Positions 1-7,262 of a stretch of DNA of 64,000 nucleotides are shown piece after piece. Made by a program: the position numbers and the translations under genes. The stretch is from positions 319,265 to 383,264 of the forward strand of contig CP166960.1 of NCBI GenBank assembly GCA_041447175.1. Reading direction: 5' to 3'. Position 1 is the first letter of the stretch. The number at the start of each line of letters is the position of its first letter. The notes beneath the pieces are model-generated. The model had not been told where the DNA came from and searched no databases. It saw nothing but the letters and a program-made list of their open reading frames with translations. Source of the DNA: Candidatus Bathyarchaeia archaeon (lineage in GTDB: Archaea; Thermoproteota; Bathyarchaeia; Bathyarchaeales; Bathycorpusculaceae).

Positions 1-227
1 GTTTAAACAGCGCAAAATCTTTCGTAGGAAAAAACGTAAACCTACACCTCAAAGATGGCTCGGTCATTATAAACATACATTTAGTTGGCATACGGAAAGG
101 CGACTTCGGCAAAGGCAACCTAATCGAATACACACCGTATGGCTTTCACAAAGCAACTCTTATACCCCTTCGAAGCGTCGCCTGGGCTGAATTATTAAAC
201 ATTAATCTACTGAGATTTGCCAACTAA
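1..227 (+). CDS. 3' end of an unknown protein (partial)
   Basis: An open frame enters from the left edge (codons in phase with position 3) and stops at TAA 225-227, leaving about 74 residues. The visible part begins with a stretch containing GKNVNLHLKDGSVIINIHL, then a basic Gly-rich turn and a hydrophobic end. The strand-turn-strand pattern around LKDGSV is reminiscent of Sm-like or other small beta-barrel folds, but this is only a resemblance. The other two frames are closed early. The RibD-like gene follows 41 nt later on the same strand. I do not recognise the family. Confidence 0.5.
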   Translation, partial: LNSAKSFVGKNVNLHLKDGSVIINIHLVGIRKGDFGKGNLIEYTPYGFHKATLIPLRSVAWAELLNINLLRFAN

Positions 228-268
228 GCAAGCAAAAAGAGGCGTTAAAAACCGCGGGAAGTAAAGCT

Positions 269-940
269 ATGCTGCCGAAAGTTATCATACATAACTCAAT
301 CAGTTTAGACGGGTCGCTGGTAAATTTTGTTCCCAACATGGAGCTACACTATACAGTTGCTGCCCGGTTCAAACCAGATGCTTATCTCGTGGGGTCAAAC
401 ACAGTCAAAGTTGGCATCCAAATGTATGAAAACGGCGTTCCTGCTGAAGAAGAAAAAGATTTCTCAAAGCCAAACCGTGACAAAGCGTTGGTTTACTGGT
501 TTGTTCCTGATTCAGGTGGAACCCTAAAGGGGTTACTTCATGTGTGCAGGCGGTTTGAATACTGTAAAGATGTAATCGTGTTAGTTGCAGAGCAAACCCC
601 GTGCGACTACATAAAGTACCTTAAAGAAAGAAACTACGATTTCTTGATCGCCGGAAAAACAAAGGTTGACCTCAAAAGGGCACTCGAACTTATTGCCAAA
701 AAATATGCTGCTAAAACTGTGGTGACGGATGCTGGCAGAGTTCTAAGCAACTTGCTGTTGGAGCAGCGATTAGCATCTGCAGTAAGTTTGTTGATTCACC
801 CGTCAATAGTAGGCAGAGAACCCTGCCGCATTTTCGACCAAATCAGTGAAAGATTCGATTTGACCCTGAAAAGCAATGAGACATTAAACCAAAACTACGT
901 TTGGTTGATTTACGCCGTAAATGGCAGTAACCCCACGTGA
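269..940 (+). CDS. RibD C-terminal-domain (DHFR-like) reductase
   Basis: A 223-residue protein with the RibD C-terminal/dihydrofolate-reductase-like fold. It starts with a strand followed by the family's SLDG motif (residues 11-14), has a Gly-rich segment near DAYLVGSNTV and a final region, TDAGRVLSNLLL, matching the family's nucleotide-binding and dimer parts. In archaea such stand-alone RibD reductases typically perform the NADPH-dependent reduction of the 2,5-diamino-6-ribosylamino-pyrimidinone 5'-phosphate in riboflavin/F420 synthesis. That role is inferred, since no other rib gene is adjacent. The stop codon overlaps the GTG of the next gene (GTGA), so the two are probably translated together. 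Confidence 0.75.
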   Translation: MLPKVIIHNSISLDGSLVNFVPNMELHYTVAARFKPDAYLVGSNTVKVGIQMYENGVPAEEEKDFSKPNRDKALVYWFVPDSGGTLKGLLHVCRRFEYCKDVIVLVAEQTPCDYIKYLKERNYDFLIAGKTKVDLKRALELIAKKYAAKTVVTDAGRVLSNLLLEQRLASAVSLLIHPSIVGREPCRIFDQISERFDLTLKSNETLNQNYVWLIYAVNGSNPT

Positions 941-1386
941 CTTTCGCTTGCATTAAAATAAATCCTGATATATCGCTGGACCAGAATAAACCTATGCGCT
1001 GTAATAGATGTGGAGTCTGTTGCCAAGAAACCGACATGCTCCTTTGCTCCGCCGACATTGCACGTTTAGAAAAGCAGGGCTACAGCAAGGCTTCATTTGT
1101 ACGGTTCGACCAAGAAGGTTACGCCCTTCTACGAAACCGTCAAGGGCACTGTGTCTTTTATAACCCTCAAGCGTGTCGCTGTGACGTTTACGCTTCTCGT
1201 CCTTTTGGCTGCCGCGTTTACCCCGTAATTTTGGATGAAGGAAATCGTGTGATTGTGGACGCTATTTGTCATGCTCAGGAGACGATTTCGGAAGAGGAAA
1301 AAGCTCGGCGTGGTGAAGTGGTGCGCAAACTCTTAGAACAAATCGATGAAGAAGCGGCAAGACGCAGAAAAGTTAATTCATTTTAA
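937..1386 (+). CDS. YkgJ-type cysteine-cluster protein
   Basis: A 149-residue protein (GTG start at 937 overlapping the previous stop; an internal ATG at 994 just before the first Cys cluster is an alternative). It carries the hallmark CNRCGVCCQ cluster at residues 22-30, a middle CVFY...CRCDVY segment and FGCRVYP, the pattern of the zinc/iron-chelating YkgJ-like family (PF03692). The family is thought to bind a metal or Fe-S centre; the biochemical role is not known. Its end overlaps by 4 nt the end of the convergent small Cys protein at 1383-1550. Confidence 0.8.
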   Translation: MTFACIKINPDISLDQNKPMRCNRCGVCCQETDMLLCSADIARLEKQGYSKASFVRFDQEGYALLRNRQGHCVFYNPQACRCDVYASRPFGCRVYPVILDEGNRVIVDAICHAQETISEEEKARRGEVVRKLLEQIDEEAARRRKVNSF

Positions 1387-1550
1387 ATTTGCTTGGCTTC
1401 TTTACAGTTTTGGCAAAGCACTTTTTCGTTTCTTTTGTTCTCAATTTCTGTTAGAAGCATTAATCGACCGCCAATCAACCTGCCGCATTCATCGCATATG
1501 ACTCGAACTTCTGCAACTCGACTGTTTGAATCCATAATTTGATACGGCAT
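1383..1550 (-). CDS. Small zinc-ribbon-like protein, 55 aa
   Basis: A 55-residue gene read from ATG 1548-1550 on the minus strand to TAA 1383-1385. A strong Shine-Dalgarno GGAGG lies 8 nt before the start, which supports reality despite the size. Two CxxC pairs are visible: CDEC at residues 19-22 and CQNC near the C-terminus, so it probably folds around one zinc. Between them lies a basic linker. No function can be assigned; small rubredoxin/zinc-ribbon proteins of this sort are common in archaea. It converges with the YkgJ-type gene with a 4-nt overlap of coding ends. Confidence 0.65.
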   Translation of the reverse strand: MPYQIMDSNSRVAEVRVICDECGRLIGGRLMLLTEIENKRNEKVLCQNCKEAKQI

Positions 1551-1660
1551 AATAGAGCCTCCTTAATTCCCTGTGAGTGTGTATTGTGTTGGAGCGCTTT
1601 GATTATGCTGAAACGTAACGCATGCATACTTTTTAACGGTTGAACCGCTTTTGGGTGCTA

Positions 1661-1801
1661 TTATGTTTTTTGTTTGTCGTCTTTTTCTAGTAGATAATTG
1701 ATGTATTCTGGTATGGTGCGGTTAGTTTCTTTGGCTTTTTTTTGAACGTTCTGGTAAACTTTGTCGGTGACGCATATTGTTCGGTACCCTTTGCGCGGCA
1801 A
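1661..1801 (-). CDS. Ribbon-helix-helix-like small regulator, 46 aa
   Basis: The frame is open further upstream, but TTG at 1799-1801 is preceded by AGGAGA (1811-1816) at proper spacing and lies about 25 nt after the expected transcription start of a TATA box (TTTATATC on the minus strand, 1847-1854), so I start there. The 46-residue product begins MPRKGYRTICV, a short beta strand, then two helices with a basic face, as in CopG/Arc-type ribbon-helix-helix DNA-binding proteins. The divergent gene at 1985-2170 encodes a protein with the same N-terminal pattern (PKSGFKSITV). Both promoters hold a CCGTA-N3-TACG repeat, suggesting autorepression or cross-regulation. Confidence 0.6.
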   Translation of the reverse strand: MPRKGYRTICVTDKVYQNVQKKAKETNRTIPEYINYLLEKDDKQKT

Positions 1802-1825
1802 CTCTTGGAGTCTCCTGTTATGTTT

Positions 1826-1838
1826 CCGTACTTTACGG
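1826..1838. promoter_or_regulatory. Inverted repeat CCGTA-CTT-TACGG, candidate operator
   Basis: A perfect 5-bp inverted repeat lies between the TATA box (1847-1854) and the start of the minus-strand small regulator, that is, over the expected transcription start. A close copy sits at the same relative place before the divergent homologue (1953-1965). Binding here would block transcription initiation. Confidence 0.5.
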
Positions 1839-1935
1839 TACTTCAAGATATAAACATTTATTGATTTGCATAAACTCAAAAATCTTGTCCGAAGCCGTCA
1901 TAAGAACGTAGACTCGCGTCGCATTTCAAGTTAAA

Positions 1936-1965
1936 CCTTAAATATCGAAGTTCCGTACAATACGA
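1936..1965 (+). promoter_or_regulatory. Promoter and CCGTA-CAA-TACGA candidate operator of the plus-strand small regulator
   Basis: A TATA-like CCTTAAATAT lies at about 1937-1945. From 1953 to 1965 runs CCGTA-CAA-TACGA, differing by one base from the repeat at 1826-1838. It covers the predicted start of transcription near 1967. Confidence 0.5.
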
Positions 1966-1984
1966 GATGTAGAGGGGACATTCA

Positions 1985-2170
1985 ACGCCAAAAAGTGGAT
2001 TCAAAAGCATTACGGTAAAGGCAGAAATCTACGACTACTTCTACAACGAATGGCTAACCGTTAAAGAAGACTACACCATAAAAAAAGGCATCCGAAGCTT
2101 CTCAGCATACGTCACCTACCGCCTATCCCAACTAATGAACGACGACAAAAGAGGCAACCTAAAGGAGTAA
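1985..2170 (+). CDS. Ribbon-helix-helix-like small regulator with an ACG start, 61 aa
   Basis: An open frame to TAA 2168-2170 encodes a 61-residue protein with a short beta strand (SITVKAEIY) followed by two helices, the layout of ribbon-helix-helix regulators. No ATG, GTG or TTG exists between the upstream in-frame TAG (1970-1972) and the late ATG at codon 51. ACG at 1985-1987 has GGGG (1974-1977) 7 nt upstream, and its position aligns exactly with the start of the divergent homologue (MPRKGYRTICV versus ACG-PKSGFKSITV). So either ACG is used, or the genome copy has ATG altered to ACG. I see no other sign of decay. Confidence 0.55.
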   Translation, partial: TPKSGFKSITVKAEIYDYFYNEWLTVKEDYTIKKGIRSFSAYVTYRLSQLMNDDKRGNLKE

Positions 2171-2269
2171 CCTAACAATCAACGCACCCCGTTGTTGGAA
2201 GGTACCTTGTGTCTCTCCTTTTTTAAGGCACAGTCCCCACAAGCGTTGTTGCTGGTTTAGGTGCCAACA

Positions 2270-2280
2270 ATTTTAAATAA
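2270..2280 (+). promoter_or_regulatory. TATA box of purA
   Basis: AATTTTAAATA lies about 35 nt before the purA ATG, placing the transcription start close to 2300 and giving a leader of about 10 nt. Confidence 0.5.
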
Positions 2281-2312
2281 GTCCTATTTGACCCTTAAAA
2301 GGGTGAACTATC

Positions 2313-3311
2313 ATGCCATGCAAAGTTATTGTCGGCGCATTTTGGGGCGATGAAGGCAAAGGAAAAATCATCAGCTACCTCGCCCTCAAAGATAACCTTG
2401 ATTTTTGTGTACGAACGGGCTCCGTTAACGCTGCGCATACCGTTTGGTTCGAAGGCAAAAAATATGCCTTGCACATGGTTCCAGCAGCGTTTGTAAACCC
2501 AAAAACCCGTCTGCTTGTCGCGGCAGGCGCAAATGTTCATGTCGCCAAGTTTTTTGAAGAACTGGAACTAACCAAAGTTCAGGGCCGCGTCGCAATCGAC
2601 ATGAACGCATCAATAATTGAGGAAAAACATAGTGCTGCTGACAAAGCCAGCGCCGTTAACAAAGGGATAGGCACCACCGGTTGGGGTGTAGGACCCGCAA
2701 TAGAAGAACGCGTAAGGCGCACGGCAAGACTTGCAAAGGACCTTCCCGAGCTTAACCCGTACCTCGCTGACACCATAACTGAAATTAACGACGGCATTGA
2801 CCAAGACAAACAAGTTCTGCTGGAAGGTACACAAGGCTTTATGCTCTCCCTATTCTTAGGCGGTGACTACCCATACGTGACGGGGCGCGACACAGGTGCT
2901 TCAGCAATCGCTTCCGAAGCAGGCGTCGGACCCACCCGTGTGGATGATGTGCTCATTGTTTACAAGAGCTTTATAACTCGCGTCGGAGCTGGACCCTTAC
3001 CAGGCGAAATCAGCCGAGACGACGCACTTTCACGGGGTTGGTTCGAAGTTGCCGCAGGAACTGGCCGCGAGCGTCGCAGTGCTCCTTTCGATTTTGATTT
3101 AGCCAAAAAAACCGCGCGAATTAACGGGGCAACTCAAGCTGCTTTAACAAAACTTGATGTGCTCTTCCCTGAATGTCAAGGGAAACGAAGTTTTGATGAC
3201 CTTTCGGATAGGGCAAAAGCGTTTGTTAAAGAAGTTGAGGCTCGAACGGGTGTGCCTGTGACCTTAATTGGCACGGGACCTGATGCGTTGGACATCGTTG
3301 ACCGCCGTTAA
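2313..3311 (+). CDS. purA: Adenylosuccinate synthetase
   Basis: A 332-residue protein, the usual length for the short archaeal form. It makes adenylosuccinate from IMP, aspartate and GTP in AMP synthesis. The GTP-binding/catalytic motif GDEGKGK is at residues 12-18 with the catalytic Asp at 13. The second motif reads VNAAHT (His 42) instead of the common NAGHT. GTTGWGVGPA, EGTQGFMLSL and the aspartate-binding region with TGRERRSAPFDF are all present, so the enzyme should be active. It stands alone, with its own TATA box and a T-rich tract after the stop (3313-3340) that can serve as terminator. Confidence 0.95.
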   Translation: MPCKVIVGAFWGDEGKGKIISYLALKDNLDFCVRTGSVNAAHTVWFEGKKYALHMVPAAFVNPKTRLLVAAGANVHVAKFFEELELTKVQGRVAIDMNASIIEEKHSAADKASAVNKGIGTTGWGVGPAIEERVRRTARLAKDLPELNPYLADTITEINDGIDQDKQVLLEGTQGFMLSLFLGGDYPYVTGRDTGASAIASEAGVGPTRVDDVLIVYKSFITRVGAGPLPGEISRDDALSRGWFEVAAGTGRERRSAPFDFDLAKKTARINGATQAALTKLDVLFPECQGKRSFDDLSDRAKAFVKEVEARTGVPVTLIGTGPDALDIVDRR

Positions 3312-3391
3312 CGCTTTTTCCTTTTTCCACTTTTTGGAGGAAACTGGGAATAATTTTATCTATTTGTTTCTAAAAATGTGACTAAGAGGTT

Positions 3392-4558
3392 ATGCATATG
3401 GCCCTTTATAGCATAGATTCCCGTAAGGCAACTACCAGCCTTTTTGTTTTGCTTTTCGTAATGGGCGCACTTGTTGGGGGCATCGGCAGCTTTTACCTCA
3501 ACAACCGCCAAATCACCAACCTATCCGGTGAAGTTACCGACTTGCAGAGCCACGTTTCTTTCCTTAACGCATCAACAAACCAAACCATCTCGAACCAAAC
3601 AATCACAATCTACCAAAACGGGACATCCCTTGTTGACATCTACGCTAAGTCCAGCCCTTCGGTTGTGCTCATTCACGGCTCTACGAGCAGCGGTGCAGTG
3701 CAAGGTTCAGGATTTATCTATAACTCCTCCGGCAAAATGGTGGTCTTGACAAACTTCCATGTGGTGCAAGACGCAACTGACTTAAGTGTTACCTTCTCCA
3801 ACGGCCACGGATACGCAACTACCGTTTTAGGCTCAGACCCCTACTCTGACTTGGCAGTTCTTTCAACTGACGATGTGCCCGCAAACGAACTTAAACCCCT
3901 CAACATAGTGAGCTCCAGCAGCCTTCGCGTCGGTGACCAAGTGGTGGCAATCGGAAACCCCTATGGGTTAGTCGGCTCTCTAACCACCGGCGTTGTGAGT
4001 GCACTTGGGCGCTCCGAAACAGCCGAATTCACCCAAAGCTTCTCAATAAGTAACCTGATACAAGTCAGCACACCAATCAACCCAGGCAACTCGGGTGGTC
4101 CATTGCTGAACGCTGTGGGTGAAGTTGTGGGGATAACGAACTCGGTGATTTCTGATTCTCAAGGTGTAGGCTTCGCAGTGCCTTCAAATGCTATTCTACG
4201 GGAAATCGCCTCTTTGGTTACAACGGGCAGCTACACCATGCACTCTTTGCTTGGTATTGCTTCTCAGCCAGACATGTCCGACATGACCTACAATTTAGCA
4301 AAACAGTTGAATGTTGACGTTACTTACGGAAGATACGTTGGCACAGTGTCCGAAGGCGGACCTTCCGATGGGCACCTTCAAGCCGGAGACATAATCATAG
4401 CCATGAACGGAACCGTTATCCGAAACAGCGATGACTTAGGCAGCTTCTTGGCAGAAAAGACCTTGCCTGGCGATGTAGTTCAGATTACCGTGGTTAGAAA
4501 CAACGCAGAAACAACAGTCAACGTGACCCTAGGCACCCGACCGCAACCAAACGTTTAA
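3392..4558 (+). CDS. HtrA/DegP-like membrane-anchored serine protease with PDZ domain
   Basis: A 388-residue protein. Residues 14-36 form a single N-terminal membrane anchor, followed by a short coiled/Asn-rich stretch outside the membrane. The trypsin-like domain carries the triad His 123 (NFHVV), Asp 153 (YSDLAVL) and Ser 234 (NPGNSGGPLL). A PDZ domain follows from about 285 to 385 (GDIIIAMNGTVI). Members of this family degrade or refold damaged exported proteins. ATG 3398 (residue 3) has a better distance to the upstream GAGG than ATG 3392, so the start may be two codons later. It is monocistronic by appearance; the next gene is convergent. Confidence 0.92.
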   Translation: MHMALYSIDSRKATTSLFVLLFVMGALVGGIGSFYLNNRQITNLSGEVTDLQSHVSFLNASTNQTISNQTITIYQNGTSLVDIYAKSSPSVVLIHGSTSSGAVQGSGFIYNSSGKMVVLTNFHVVQDATDLSVTFSNGHGYATTVLGSDPYSDLAVLSTDDVPANELKPLNIVSSSSLRVGDQVVAIGNPYGLVGSLTTGVVSALGRSETAEFTQSFSISNLIQVSTPINPGNSGGPLLNAVGEVVGITNSVISDSQGVGFAVPSNAILREIASLVTTGSYTMHSLLGIASQPDMSDMTYNLAKQLNVDVTYGRYVGTVSEGGPSDGHLQAGDIIIAMNGTVIRNSDDLGSFLAEKTLPGDVVQITVVRNNAETTVNVTLGTRPQPNV

Positions 4559-4573
4559 CCCCAATTTACATTT

Positions 4574-4918
4574 CTATCTTTTTTCGCAGTCCATGCAGAC
4601 CTTGCTTTGCCTGTTTGTCCAGTATTTTTTGCCACATTTTTCGCAAGTGGTTTTCCAAAGCATTTCTTTTTTGTTTTCAGCTTGGCGAGAGGTGTTTGTG
4701 GAGTTGGGGAAGCTTATGGCTTTTTGGTGGCAAAGTGATTCGCAGGAGCGGCATCCATTCACGCAGTTTAGGGGTTCTGTTACGTAGGCTTTTTCGTTTT
4801 GGAAGGAAAACACGTTGTTTGGGCAGTATTCTACGCACCGCGGTTTGCCTGTTTTAGCGCAGCCATCGCATTTGTCGGGAAAAACTGTTGGAAACCAAAT
4901 GGGTGCTGAATTTGCCAT
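4574..4918 (-). CDS. Dicluster ferredoxin fused to a C-terminal zinc ribbon
   Basis: A 114-residue protein. Cys 17, 20, 28, 32 and Cys 52, 56, 59, 63 form two [4Fe-4S]-type sets with an enlarged CxxC-x7-C-x3-CP spacing in the first. Behind a linker, Cys 92, 95, 108 and 111 form a zinc ribbon. An electron carrier coupled to a zinc domain is unusual; the ribbon could dock to a partner protein or nucleic acid, but this is a guess. AAGGTG precedes the ATG. It follows the 40-aa Cys-rich gene (4954-5076) by 35 nt and probably shares its promoter. Confidence 0.75.
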   Translation of the reverse strand: MANSAPIWFPTVFPDKCDGCAKTGKPRCVEYCPNNVFSFQNEKAYVTEPLNCVNGCRSCESLCHQKAISFPNSTNTSRQAENKKEMLWKTTCEKCGKKYWTNRQSKVCMDCEKR

Positions 4919-4953
4919 GAGTTTTCACCTTGAATGGGGAGAAAAAGGGTTTA

Positions 4954-5076
4954 TTATGGGGTTTGGTTTTTCTGTTCCCGTTTTTGGAATTGTCTTGCTT
5001 GATAGGTTCGGCAGGTTGGGCTGTTGCAGCATTGGTCTTCGGGGATTCCGTATGGGCATTCTAAGTTGTTTGCCAT
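4954..5076 (-). CDS. Cysteine-rich micro-protein, 40 aa
   Basis: Read from ATG 5074-5076 on the minus strand to TAA 4954-4956. The product has Cys at positions 7, 16, 17 and 22 within CPYGIPEDQCCNSPTC, then a Gln/Arg/Lys-rich tail. Four Cys in a compact spacing suggest a metal- or cluster-binding unit. A strong TATA box (5105-5118) lies at the correct distance for a nearly leaderless transcript starting close to 5085, which is the main argument that this is a gene. It leads into the ferredoxin-zinc-ribbon gene. I do not recognise the family. Confidence 0.6.
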   Translation of the reverse strand: MANNLECPYGIPEDQCCNSPTCRTYQARQFQKREQKNQTP

Positions 5077-5104
5077 TTTTTATCACTTCTAACGTATAAT
5101 AAGG

Positions 5105-5118
5105 TTAATATATATAAA
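5105..5118 (-). promoter_or_regulatory. TATA box for the 40-aa protein / ferredoxin-zinc-ribbon pair
   Basis: The minus strand reads TTTATATATATTAA here, about 35 nt before the ATG at 5076. It is the only strong TATA box between the ferredoxin genes. Confidence 0.5.
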
Positions 5119-5123
5119 TATTG

Positions 5124-5447
5124 TTATGTTATTTTCTTGGTCGACCCATCCCCTTCCCCCGCTTTCGCAGCCCTGCGCAGCTCCCCAATCAACTCCTGCG
5201 TTTCTTTCCTCGAGGGGTGCGAAATCGCGCCTGCCGGACAAACATCTTGGCAACCTTTACAAAAAACAACACAATTATTAGGTCTCACGACGACGGGCTT
5301 CTTTTTTCCCTCTGCCTCCTCAAAATCGTAAATGCCCAACTTGCAGTAAGTCACACATTTGCCGCAAGAAACACATTTCTCATAATTCACCTTTGGACCC
5401 CACGGAATCTGTTCTCTAGGAATTCCATGGAAAGTTTTTCCATTCAC
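5124..5447 (-). CDS. 2[4Fe-4S] ferredoxin-like protein
   Basis: A 107-residue electron carrier with CVSCGKCVTYC and CVVFCKGCQDVCP, i.e. CxxCxxCxxxC plus CxxxCxxCxxxCP. I choose GTG 5447 rather than the ATG at 5456: GGGAG directly abuts that ATG but is well spaced for the GTG, and from there the product aligns end to end with its neighbour (VNGKTFHGIPR versus MSEETYEGIPR). It is clearly a tandem duplicate of the gene at 5516-5803. The redox partner is not visible in the window. Confidence 0.82.
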   Translation of the reverse strand: MNGKTFHGIPREQIPWGPKVNYEKCVSCGKCVTYCKLGIYDFEEAEGKKKPVVVRPNNCVVFCKGCQDVCPAGAISHPSRKETQELIGELRRAAKAGEGDGSTKKIT

Positions 5448-5515
5448 TTTAAGCATCTCCCTTAATTTTTCATTTTTTAGTTTTCTATTGGAAACAAACT
5501 ATGCGCTTGAACGAA

Positions 5516-5803
5516 CTAAGCCTTATTTCTTCTTAATTTCTCAATTATCTGTTTTGTTTTTTCTTCTGACGGGTGAGAAATAGCGCCAGTTGGGCAGATG
5601 TCCTCACAACCCCTGCAAAACACCACGCATGTGCTGGGGTTTTTAGCCACAGTTATTTTCTTTCCATCTTTTTCTTGAAATTCGAATGCCTCTTTATGGC
5701 AGAATTCAACGCATTTTCCGCATGTGACACATTTCTCGTAATCTATTTTGGGGCTCCACGGTATCAGTTTTCTGGGTATGCCTTCATAAGTTTCTTCCGA
5801 CAT
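5516..5803 (-). CDS. 2[4Fe-4S] ferredoxin-like protein
   Basis: A 95-residue protein with Cys 25, 28, 31, 35 and Cys 59, 63, 66, 70, the last followed by Pro, giving two [4Fe-4S] clusters. The C-terminal helix is Lys/Arg/Glu-rich. GAGGAGA sits 7 nt before the ATG. It follows the beta-propeller gene by only 12 nt and precedes its own duplicate (5124-5447), so the three may be cotranscribed. The wide spacer between the clusters, ending in VVFCRGCEDICPTGAISHP, is nearly identical in both copies. Confidence 0.85.
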   Translation of the reverse strand: MSEETYEGIPRKLIPWSPKIDYEKCVTCGKCVEFCHKEAFEFQEKDGKKITVAKNPSTCVVFCRGCEDICPTGAISHPSEEKTKQIIEKLRRNKA

Positions 5804-5815
5804 TTGGGTCTCCTC

Positions 5816-7165
5816 TCAATCATCTGACAAGCTTGTTAACGGATTATATACACTCTTTCCTATTCTTCTGACTATGATAATAGTTAAAGCCCCCATCATC
5901 ACAACAATTGCCCCAACCAAGGCACTGCTGGGAAATTCTGGAATTGACGGAGAAGGTGCAGGATACGATGTATCGCCAGTTGATTGCACTCCAAACGCAT
6001 ACACCATATGGTCCCATGACCCCACATAAACATCGTCGCCTACAACGGCAGGGGAAGAATTCACATGGTTTCCAGTTGCATAACTCCAAACCTTTTCACC
6101 TGTTGATGCGTCGAGGCAATAGACCTTTCCATCCCATCCTCCAACATAGACATGGCCGCCCGCAACGGCAGGGGATGAATTCACGCCGCCGAACGTTAGA
6201 TAATTCCAGATTTCTTTGCCTGTTGCCGCATCAAGACAATACACTTTTGAAGCAATGTCATAAGAATCTGCACCTAACTCCCATGACCCAACGTAAACGT
6301 AACCGTTGGAAACCGCTGGCGAAGAGTCAACCCATCCTGGAGTGGTGTAATTCCAGACCTTGGACCCATTTAACGCGCTAAGACAGTAAACATTGTTGTC
6401 TTCGGAGCCAATATATACGTAATCTCCAACAACTGTGGGTGAGGACTGCACGACATTTCCAGTTTTGTATGTCCAGATTTCGGTTCCCGAAGAAGCATCT
6501 AAACAATAAACATTGAAATTTGTTGAACCTACAAAGACTCGACCGTTGACGACTGCAGGAGATGACTCAATGAGTCCTCCAGCTGTGAAGTTCCAGATTT
6601 TGGCCCCTGTACCTGCATCAAGGCAATATATGTCTCCGTCCCAAGACCCAACGTAGACACGGTTATCAGCAACGGCTGGGCTAGATTGAACAGAGTTGTT
6701 TGTAGTGAAATTCCAGATTTTTTCGCCTGTGAGGGCGTCCAGACAATATATGTTGCGGTCGTAACATCCAAAGTAAACAAAACCGCCTGCAACTGCCATT
6801 GAAGAACCAATTGCCGGACCCGTTACATCTGGTCTATTTCGGCCTGTTGAAGGAATTGTGTATTTCCATATCAGGGTGCCCTCAGATGAGTTGAGGCAGT
6901 ATGCGATTCCGCCATCGGAGCCTATGTAAAGGCGTCCGTCAACTATTGCGGGGGAAGCCCAAACTACGTGGTTAGTCATATAACTCCATAACAAATTATC
7001 TGAAGCTGCCGTTGGAGCGTTGGTTGTGAAGCCTGTGTGAAGAAGGTCATGATGGAACATTGGCCAATCCTCCGAAACAGAACTGGCTGTTTCTTTTGAT
7101 GCGGCACTAAATGAGAGTAACGCTACGACCATTAGAACAAGCAAAATGCTTTTTTTAAGTTTCAT
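5816..7165 (-). CDS. Secreted PQQ-like beta-propeller protein with C-terminal anchor
   Basis: ATG 7165 starts a classical signal peptide (MKLKKSILLVLMVVALLSFSA); the frame is open to a TTG at 7204, but that extension is charged and unlikely. About eight repeats carrying YCLDA-x-TG-x-xIW follow, each one a blade of a PQQ-like (YVTN/WD-type) beta-propeller. The end holds IPEFPSSA, a membrane helix and RRIGK, like many archaeal surface proteins whose PEF-type tails may be processed by archaeosortases. The role is probably binding or adhesion at the cell surface; no PQQ-enzyme catalytic residues are evident. Two ferredoxin genes follow closely. Confidence 0.85.
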   Translation of the reverse strand: MKLKKSILLVLMVVALLSFSAASKETASSVSEDWPMFHHDLLHTGFTTNAPTAASDNLLWSYMTNHVVWASPAIVDGRLYIGSDGGIAYCLNSSEGTLIWKYTIPSTGRNRPDVTGPAIGSSMAVAGGFVYFGCYDRNIYCLDALTGEKIWNFTTNNSVQSSPAVADNRVYVGSWDGDIYCLDAGTGAKIWNFTAGGLIESSPAVVNGRVFVGSTNFNVYCLDASSGTEIWTYKTGNVVQSSPTVVGDYVYIGSEDNNVYCLSALNGSKVWNYTTPGWVDSSPAVSNGYVYVGSWELGADSYDIASKVYCLDAATGKEIWNYLTFGGVNSSPAVAGGHVYVGGWDGKVYCLDASTGEKVWSYATGNHVNSSPAVVGDDVYVGSWDHMVYAFGVQSTGDTSYPAPSPSIPEFPSSALVGAIVVMMGALTIIIVRRIGKSVYNPLTSLSDD

Positions 7166-7227
7166 TTTTCTCGGATTCTCCGCCGGCTTTCTCAAATCAA
7201 TCAATCTTAGTTAACTGAACTGCTATG

Positions 7228-7245
7228 TCAATATTTAAATATTGA
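7228..7245. promoter_or_regulatory. Perfect 18-bp palindrome acting as bidirectional TATA/operator
   Basis: TCAATATTTAAATATTGA is a perfect palindrome whose centre ATTTAAAT can serve as a TATA box in both directions. From its centre (7236) transcription would start about 26 nt away on each side: close to 7262, matching a leaderless ATG at 7263 for the ArsR gene, and close to 7210, before the beta-propeller gene. An ArsR dimer binding here would control both genes at once. Confidence 0.6.
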
Positions 7246-7262
7246 TATGCATTGTTGTTGGC

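Noticed and set aside
1967..1987. Pyrrolysine reading of the ATG-TAG that precedes the small regulator at 1985
   Set aside because: TAG directly after the start codon would be odd for pyrrolysine, the ribosome site lies behind it, and the ACG position aligns better with the homologue.
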